From Metabacillus arenae (lineage in GTDB: Bacteria > Bacillota > Bacilli > Bacillales > Bacillaceae): a stretch of 64,000 bases of DNA. The notes under the pieces are model-generated. The model did not search any database, was not told where the DNA came from, and worked only from the letters and a program-made list of their open reading frames with translations. The DNA lies in the NCBI RefSeq assembly GCF_014773385.1, contig NZ_JACXAI010000016.1, positions 1 to 64,000 on the forward strand, given 5' to 3'. The position numbers and the translations under genes are program-made. Numbering within the stretch: the stretch's first letter is position 1; each line of letters begins with the position of its first letter. This document shows, one piece after another, positions 59,602 to 64,000 of the stretch.

Positions 59602-60672
59602 ATGTCACAGGAATCACCTCTACGTTTCTCAGTAGAAGAATCTGTATGGTTTCAAAAAGGACAGGAAGTCTCAGAGCTATTATCAATCTCCTTAGATCCC
59701 GACATCGCCATTTATGAGCATGATCAGTATATTTCCATCCGAGGTGCACTCAAACTTCATGGTGAGTACAAAATAGATGAAGAGCAGGACGGGGCGGAAG
59801 AATCGTTTGAGTACTCGCATTATCGGTATGTGAATGAGGTCTCAACTAGAGAAGATGGAATTAGTATCCTATCACATCGTTTTCCGGTAGATATTACAAT
59901 TCCTAAAAATCGGATATCCAACCTGGATGATGTGTATGTCATGATTGAATCTTTTGATTATGAAATTCCTGAACAAAAGTGTATAAAGCTGGTGGCAGAC
60001 TTATCAATATGCGGAATTTCAGATCAAGAAGCTGAAAGAGTGGATGAAGATCAAGAAATGCAAAGTATCAAGCTTGAAGAAGAAATCGAAGAAGAAATAG
60101 AAGATAATGAACCTGTAGAAGCGGCAGAAGAAGAATTGGAAGCTCTCTACAGAGGTCCTCAAGCGTTAGCTTATGAAGAAGAGAAATTAGTTGATGAAGA
60201 AGAAGAAAAGCTTGAAGAAAAAACCTATTCGAATGCCGCAATTGAATCACCTTATGAAGATGAATCTGTTCAAGAACATGTTTATGAACCATTCGAAGTA
60301 GAAGTAAGAAAGCAGATCCTTGAAGAAAAAGAGGAAAAAGACCAAGAACCAGAAGTTCATTATTCTTCTCATTTTTATAGTGAACCCAAGCAAGACAAAG
60401 CAGAAAAGGAAGGGCGGGAAGAACAAGAAGAGATTGTTTCGAAAAAAGAGAGTGATAACTCACTGTATCTAACAAAGCTGTTTGAAAGAGAAAATGAAGA
60501 AGAATTTTCAAAACTGAAAATTTGTATCGCTCAGCAAGGTGATACAGTCCATACGATTTGCGAACGGTATGATATCACGCTCCAGCAGCTAAGCAGAGTG
60601 AATCAGTTCGGTGCTGATCAAGATGTTTACGAAGGACAGATTGTATATATACCGGCATATGTAGGGAGCTGA
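59602..60672 (+). CDS. spoVID: Stage VI sporulation protein D (SpoVID), coat assembly
   Basis: SpoVID is a spore-coat morphogenetic protein needed for the coat to encase the forespore. The N-terminal domain (SPLRFSVEESVWFQKGQEV, near 5-23) is the conserved encasement region. A long acidic, low-complexity middle (about 150-300, rich in E, D and K) follows. A C-terminal LysM domain (GDTVHTICERYDITLQQLSR, near 315-335) ends the protein. At 356 residues it is much shorter than the 575-residue B. subtilis protein, the difference being in the middle. The ATG at 59602 has AAAGGAGG upstream. ysxE follows. Confidence 0.92.
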   Translation: MSQESPLRFSVEESVWFQKGQEVSELLSISLDPDIAIYEHDQYISIRGALKLHGEYKIDEEQDGAEESFEYSHYRYVNEVSTREDGISILSHRFPVDITIPKNRISNLDDVYVMIESFDYEIPEQKCIKLVADLSICGISDQEAERVDEDQEMQSIKLEEEIEEEIEDNEPVEAAEEELEALYRGPQALAYEEEKLVDEEEEKLEEKTYSNAAIESPYEDESVQEHVYEPFEVEVRKQILEEKEEKDQEPEVHYSSHFYSEPKQDKAEKEGREEQEEIVSKKESDNSLYLTKLFERENEEEFSKLKICIAQQGDTVHTICERYDITLQQLSRVNQFGADQDVYEGQIVYIPAYVGS

Positions 60673-60783
60673 AATTTAGAGTATCATTGATATTTAAATA
60701 AAGACAATCGATACTTCATCGATTGCAGAGTGATAGGCTTTGCTTCAAATAGAAACAAAGTTTGCGAAAACAGCCATTGGAAG

Positions 60784-60816
60784 AAACAGCTGAATCGTTA
60801 TTCATGCTGTTTTTTC
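60784..60816 (+). terminator. Terminator after spoVID
   Basis: AAACAGC-GAAT and ATTC-GCTGTTT form an 11-position stem, followed by TTTT. A GCAATCGAT-type hairpin (60703-60726) precedes it. Confidence 0.75.
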
Positions 60817-60921
60817 CAATATATACTGTTTAAAATAATGGAAAGTGTTTATGTTTATCACTATAGTAGCCCTTATAGAGGAGGATCATCCGTTAGAAAG
60901 GGATGAAGGAGAGGCTGCGTA

Positions 60922-61959
60922 ATGGCAAAAGAGTTGACTGAAAAGATTAGAGCAATAGTTTCTCATTATGGTTTGGATATAGAATATGTTGAGGTAATTA
61001 GTAAAAAAGTATATAAAGTCTACACTGCACAAGGATCTTTTGCATTAAAAGAATTATCATCAGCAAGAAATCAGAGATTTTTTGAAACATACGAAAATCT
61101 ATATAAAAGTAATTATCAATCGTTTGTCCCCATATTCTCAACAAAAGAGCAACATCCAATTGTAACGGATGGGGAGAAACAATACTACTTAATGCCCTGG
61201 TATTTGCCTTTTCAAGATGAAGAGCGAGATGAGCGCCACAAATACCTTTTTAAAGAGGCGGCAGAACTTCATAAAAAAACGATAAAAGAAATACCATTAA
61301 ACAAAGAAGAAACAAGAATATACTATGAAAAGACAAAGCAGTTATGGAATGAAAATAAAATGAATTATGAAAAATTTGTCGACAAGTCTGAGAAGAAATG
61401 GTATGTATCTCCTTTTGAATTGCAAGCACTGACCTATTATATTGAGGCTTCTCGAGCAACAGACTTTGCCCTTGAAAAGCTGGATGAATGGTTTGAAGCT
61501 GTGAAGGATCTGGAAGAAACGAGAATTGTTTATATTCATGGAAGATTATCAGCTCATCATTTTTTATATGATGATGAGGGGACAGGACATTTTATTAATT
61601 TCGAACAAGCTGCATATGCACCGCCGATAAATGATCTTCTTCTCTTTTATTTTCGAACTTTAAACTCCTATCCTGTTACATGCAATGAATGTGTCGACTG
61701 GTTTTATACGTACTCTGCAAACTTTCCGTTGAAAGAAGAGGAGAAAAACCTCTTTTTAAGCTATCTTGCTTATCCAAACTCAATCTATAAGGTTGTGCAA
61801 TCTTACCAGAAAAAAAATCGGTCAAAAAAATCACAATTAGAAGAAACAAAAGAAATTACAAAAGCCTATTGGCAGTTCAAAAATATTGAACATTTGGTAA
61901 TGACTATATCAGATATCGAAGCAAGGAAAAAAGCTGAGCAAGAAGCGGCTGAATCTTAA
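60922..61959 (+). CDS. ysxE: Spore coat protein YsxE (CotS/kinase-like fold)
   Basis: This 345-residue protein belongs to the CotS-YsxE-YutH group, which has the aminoglycoside phosphotransferase fold and associates with the spore coat. A nucleotide-lobe like stretch is YKVYTAQGSFALKELSSARNQ (in parts) near 31-51. The catalytic-loop region reads IVYIHGRLSAHHFLYDD near 201, and FINFEQAAYAPP replaces the usual IDFD metal motif, so kinase activity is doubtful. AAGGAGAGG precedes the ATG. It follows spoVID, as in B. subtilis. Confidence 0.88.
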   Translation: MAKELTEKIRAIVSHYGLDIEYVEVISKKVYKVYTAQGSFALKELSSARNQRFFETYENLYKSNYQSFVPIFSTKEQHPIVTDGEKQYYLMPWYLPFQDEERDERHKYLFKEAAELHKKTIKEIPLNKEETRIYYEKTKQLWNENKMNYEKFVDKSEKKWYVSPFELQALTYYIEASRATDFALEKLDEWFEAVKDLEETRIVYIHGRLSAHHFLYDDEGTGHFINFEQAAYAPPINDLLLFYFRTLNSYPVTCNECVDWFYTYSANFPLKEEEKNLFLSYLAYPNSIYKVVQSYQKKNRSKKSQLEETKEITKAYWQFKNIEHLVMTISDIEARKKAEQEAAES

Positions 61960-61970
61960 ATTGTAACGCC

Positions 61971-61999
61971 GGCACCAGTAGTTTAGGTGCTATTTTTTT
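61971..61999 (+). terminator. Terminator after ysxE
   Basis: GGCACC pairs with GGTGC(T) around an 8-base loop, followed by ATTTTTTT. Confidence 0.75.
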
Positions 62000-62063
62000 G
62001 TCGTTTCAGAAAGTTTAAGATGATTAAAGTTGTAACGTATTATAGGTTTAGTATAAAAGATAT

Positions 62064-62092
62064 ACCCTTCAACATTACGACAGTAGAAGGGT
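62064..62092 (-). terminator. Terminator-like hairpin of the small minus-strand gene
   Basis: ACCCTTC and GAAGGGT form a 7-bp stem ending at the stop codon of the minus-strand gene. The sequence after it on that strand is ATATCTTTTAT, a weak T tract. Confidence 0.4.
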
Positions 62093-62283
62093 TAAAACAC
62101 TTCAAAATGAAAGGCGAGGGCAAGAAGTATTAAAATAGCAAGCAGGAACACATCAAAGGTGGTTGGGAAAAATAATGTCCGTATACCCTGGAATATGGTT
62201 AAGGGGATGATTATCTGGACTCCGACTGACCGCACTTGTCTTACCCATGATGGGAGAGTATAGCGGTTAAACTTTTGTCTCAT
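62092..62283 (-). CDS. Small membrane protein, 63 residues, hypothetical
   Basis: On the minus strand ATGGAGGAA lies 7 bases before an ATG at 62283. The product has a basic N-terminus (MRQKFNRYTLPSWVRQVR) and two hydrophobic segments, about 22-36 and 42-60. The function is unknown. A longer frame (to 62355) is open but has no Shine-Dalgarno. It is transcribed against ysxE and valS. Confidence 0.7.
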   Translation of the reverse strand: MRQKFNRYTLPSWVRQVRSVGVQIIIPLTIFQGIRTLFFPTTFDVFLLAILILLALAFHFEVF

Positions 62284-62529
62284 GCTAGTTTCCTCCATAA
62301 TCATTGTTACAGTAATCTTATGTATAAGAGGAAAGACAAGTGCCTGTCTAGGCAAAGATTAATAGGTAAGTATCCAAAGTCCAGCATTTGTTCATTACAA
62401 GGTTCGTTCCGCTAAATTCAACGTTCATTCCACCGAGCTGTAAGTTGTAGTATGAATGTAACAATCCTATTTGCTTATTACTTAACATTTTATTTTTAGT
62501 ATAATTTTCACCTAAAATGGGAAAGATGA

Positions 62530-62558
62530 TTGACGAAAAAAAGGTTTTTTAATACTAT
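62530..62558 (+). promoter_or_regulatory. Sigma-A promoter of the valS T-box leader
   Basis: TTGACG (62530-62535) and TACTAT (62553-62558) are exactly 17 bases apart, just before the start of the T-box leader. Confidence 0.8.
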
Positions 62559-62589
62559 ACATATATACATATTGATATGCATGCACAGA

Positions 62590-62820
62590 TTGGGAAGAGT
62601 ACGATGAAAGAGGCTTTTCAGAGAGGGAAATCAAAGCTGTGAGATTTCCTAAGCCGTCGCATTGGAAGGTCGTCCATGAGCAATTTCCTTGAAAACAGTA
62701 GAGGAAATCGGTTTGAACCGTTATCTTTTTAAGAGCACAGAAAAGCTTTTTTTCTGTGAAAAAAGGTGGTACCGCGAAATTTCACTCCTTTCGTCCTTTT
62801 GGATGGAGGGAGTTTTTTAT
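62590..62820 (+). promoter_or_regulatory. T-box riboswitch (valine) of valS
   Basis: The stem I region has CAGAGAGGG, the apical hairpin GGAAATC-GCTGTGA-GATTTCC, and the specifier region GAAGGTCGTCC, in which GTC (62669-62671, with a second GTC at 62672-62674) reads valine. AAGGTGGTACCGCG (62763-62776) is the T-box sequence. Uncharged tRNA-Val should favour the antiterminator and valS expression. Confidence 0.93.
62784..62818 (+). terminator. Leader terminator of the valS T box
   Basis: ACTCC-GTCC and GGAT-GGGAGT pair through an imperfect stem, followed by TTTTTTATTTT. The 190 bases from here to valS hold no further signal apart from the Shine-Dalgarno. Confidence 0.88.
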
Positions 62821-63012
62821 TTTGGCTCTTTTCTAAGAGTTGTTGCTGCTTAACATAAAGGGACCAGTGAAAGCCAATAGGCTAAACGTCAATTGCTTCT
62901 AGTCACACTTCAATTCCCTTACCTAGGGGAGGTATTTTAATCCCAAGTTGTAAACTTTGTTGTAAGAGCAATAAATTTGGATGAAATCAGCCTTAAATAC
63001 AGGAGGTAAATA

Positions 63013-64000
63013 ATGGAGAACAACGAAAGAACATTACCAACAAAATATGATCCAAGCGCCATTGAAAAGGATCGTTATGACTTTTGGATGAAAGGTGGGT
63101 TCTTTGAAGCTGCAAATGATCAAGATAAGGAGCCTTACACGATCGTTATCCCGCCTCCAAATGTAACCGGAAAGCTTCATTTAGGCCATGCTTGGGATAC
63201 AACCCTACAAGATATTATGACACGTATTAAGCGTATGCAAGGTTTTGATGTATTATGGCTGCCAGGAATGGACCATGCTGGGATTGCTACTCAAGCAAAA
63301 GTAGAAGCAAAGCTCCGTGAGGATGGAAAATCACGTTATGATCTTGGACGGGAGAAGTTTATTGAAGAAACATGGAAATGGAAAGAAGAATATGCAGGTC
63401 ATATAAGAGAGCAGTGGGCGAAAATTGGGCTGGGGCTCGATTATTCACGAGAGCGTTTTACATTAGATGAAGGCCTTTCAAAAGCAGTAAGAGAAGTATT
63501 TGTTAATTTATACAGGAAAGGTCTTATCTATCGCGGGGAATATATTATTAACTGGGATCCTGCAACAAAAACAGCTTTGTCTGATATTGAGGTTATATAT
63601 AAAGATGTTCAAGGAGCGTTCTACCATATGCGTTATCCGCTGGCAGATGGATCCGGTCATATTGAAATCGCCACAACGCGGCCGGAAACAATGCTTGGGG
63701 ATACTGCGGTTGCAGTACATCCAGAGGATGAACGATATAAGCATCTTATTGGAAAGAAAGTTATCCTCCCAATTGTCGGCAGAGAAATTCCGATTATCGG
63801 CGACGATTATGTTGATATGGAATTTGGATCAGGTGCTGTGAAGATTACTCCAGCCCATGACCCGAACGATTTTGAAATTGGAAATCGTCATAACCTAGAA
63901 CGAGTACTTGTAATGAATGAAGATGGAACAATGAACGCAAATGCAAAAAAATATCAAGGAATGGATCGCTTTGAATGCAGGAAGAAAATCGTTCAGGACC
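63013..64000 (+). CDS. valS: Valyl-tRNA synthetase, N-terminal part (runs off the window)
   Basis: ValS charges tRNA-Val. The frame is open from an ATG with AGGAGGT upstream to the last base, giving 329 codons of a protein of about 880 residues. The class I motif HIGH appears as LHLGHAW, in [18 protein letters not shown] near residues 46-63. [12 protein letters not shown] lies near 86, and the editing domain begins with [19 protein letters not shown] near 218. It is directly downstream of the valine T box. Confidence 0.97.
   Translation, partial: MENNERTLPTKYDPSAIEKDRYDFWMKGGFFEAANDQDKEPYTIVIPPPNVTGKLHLGHAWDTTLQDIMTRIKRMQGFDVLWLPGMDHAGIATQAKVEAKLREDGKSRYDLGREKFIEETWKWKEEYAGHIREQWAKIGLGLDYSRERFTLDEGLSKAVREVFVNLYRKGLIYRGEYIINWDPATKTALSDIEVIYKDVQGAFYHMRYPLADGSGHIEIATTRPETMLGDTAVAVHPEDERYKHLIGKKVILPIVGREIPIIGDDYVDMEFGSGAVKITPAHDPNDFEIGNRHNLERVLVMNEDGTMNANAKKYQGMDRFECRKKIVQD

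Overview
The window is a 64 kb stretch of low-GC, spore-forming Bacillaceae chromosome. The gene order rnhC-zapA-cvpA-polX-mutS2-lcfA-fadR-fadB-etfBA-trxA-uvrC-lysC-sdhCAB-gerE-racE-gerM-rph, then ilv-leu, tig-clpX-lonB-lonA-engB, hemAXCDBL, spoVID-ysxE-valS follows the Bacillus subtilis map. Sporulation genes (gerE, gerM, lonB, spoVID, ysxE) and SD-dependent TTG/GTG starts support this. The repeat content and some gene-order differences point to a Bacillus sensu lato relative outside the B. subtilis group; I cannot name the species. I see no prophage, IS transposase, CRISPR array, toxin-antitoxin or defence island.

Layout. 0-7.4 kb: rnhC on the minus strand, then zapA, cvpA, polX, mutS2 and yshE, followed by an unlisted 27-residue membrane peptide. 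7.4-13.0 kb: fatty-acid degradation (lcfA, fadR, fadB, etfB, etfA) with an exact FadR box over the fadR start point. 13-17.4 kb: trxA, uvrC, and lysC behind a lysine riboswitch. 17.6-28.5 kb: yslB (minus), sdhCAB, a thioesterase, gerE with a sigma-K promoter, a MarR regulator, racE, gerM, rph, an XTP/dITP pyrophosphatase and a phosphodiesterase. 28.5-39 kb: tRNA-Arg(UCU), ilvE on its own promoter, then a leucine T-box leader and ilvBHC-leuABCD. 39-49.3 kb: a TPR protein, tig, clpX, lonB, lonA, engB. 49.5-52 kb: a polar amino-acid ABC transporter. 52-59.5 kb: a divergent membrane protein and hemAXCDBL. 59.6-64 kb: spoVID (sigma-E promoter), ysxE, a small membrane protein, and a valine T-box leader in front of valS, which runs off the window.

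How the genes work together. IlvB/H/C make the branched-chain 2-keto acids (dihydroxyacid dehydratase is not in the window), LeuA-D extend the valine branch to leucine, and IlvE aminates the products. LcfA activates fatty acids, FadB hydrates enoyl-CoA and EtfAB passes electrons from acyl-CoA dehydrogenases; FadR represses. HemA to HemL convert glutamyl-tRNA to uroporphyrinogen III. Trigger factor, ClpX, LonA and LonB form a protein folding and turnover cluster.

No new multi-gene system is evident. The least explained material is intergenic: several families of short palindromic or hairpin-forming dispersed repeats (called A, B, C and D here) sit in gene gaps, sometimes where terminators or leaders belong. 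Other unusual points are a separately promoted fadR, an in-frame internal start in lysC, a terminator-like hairpin inside the leu operon, a hairpin just after the tig promoter, and two or three small ORFs.
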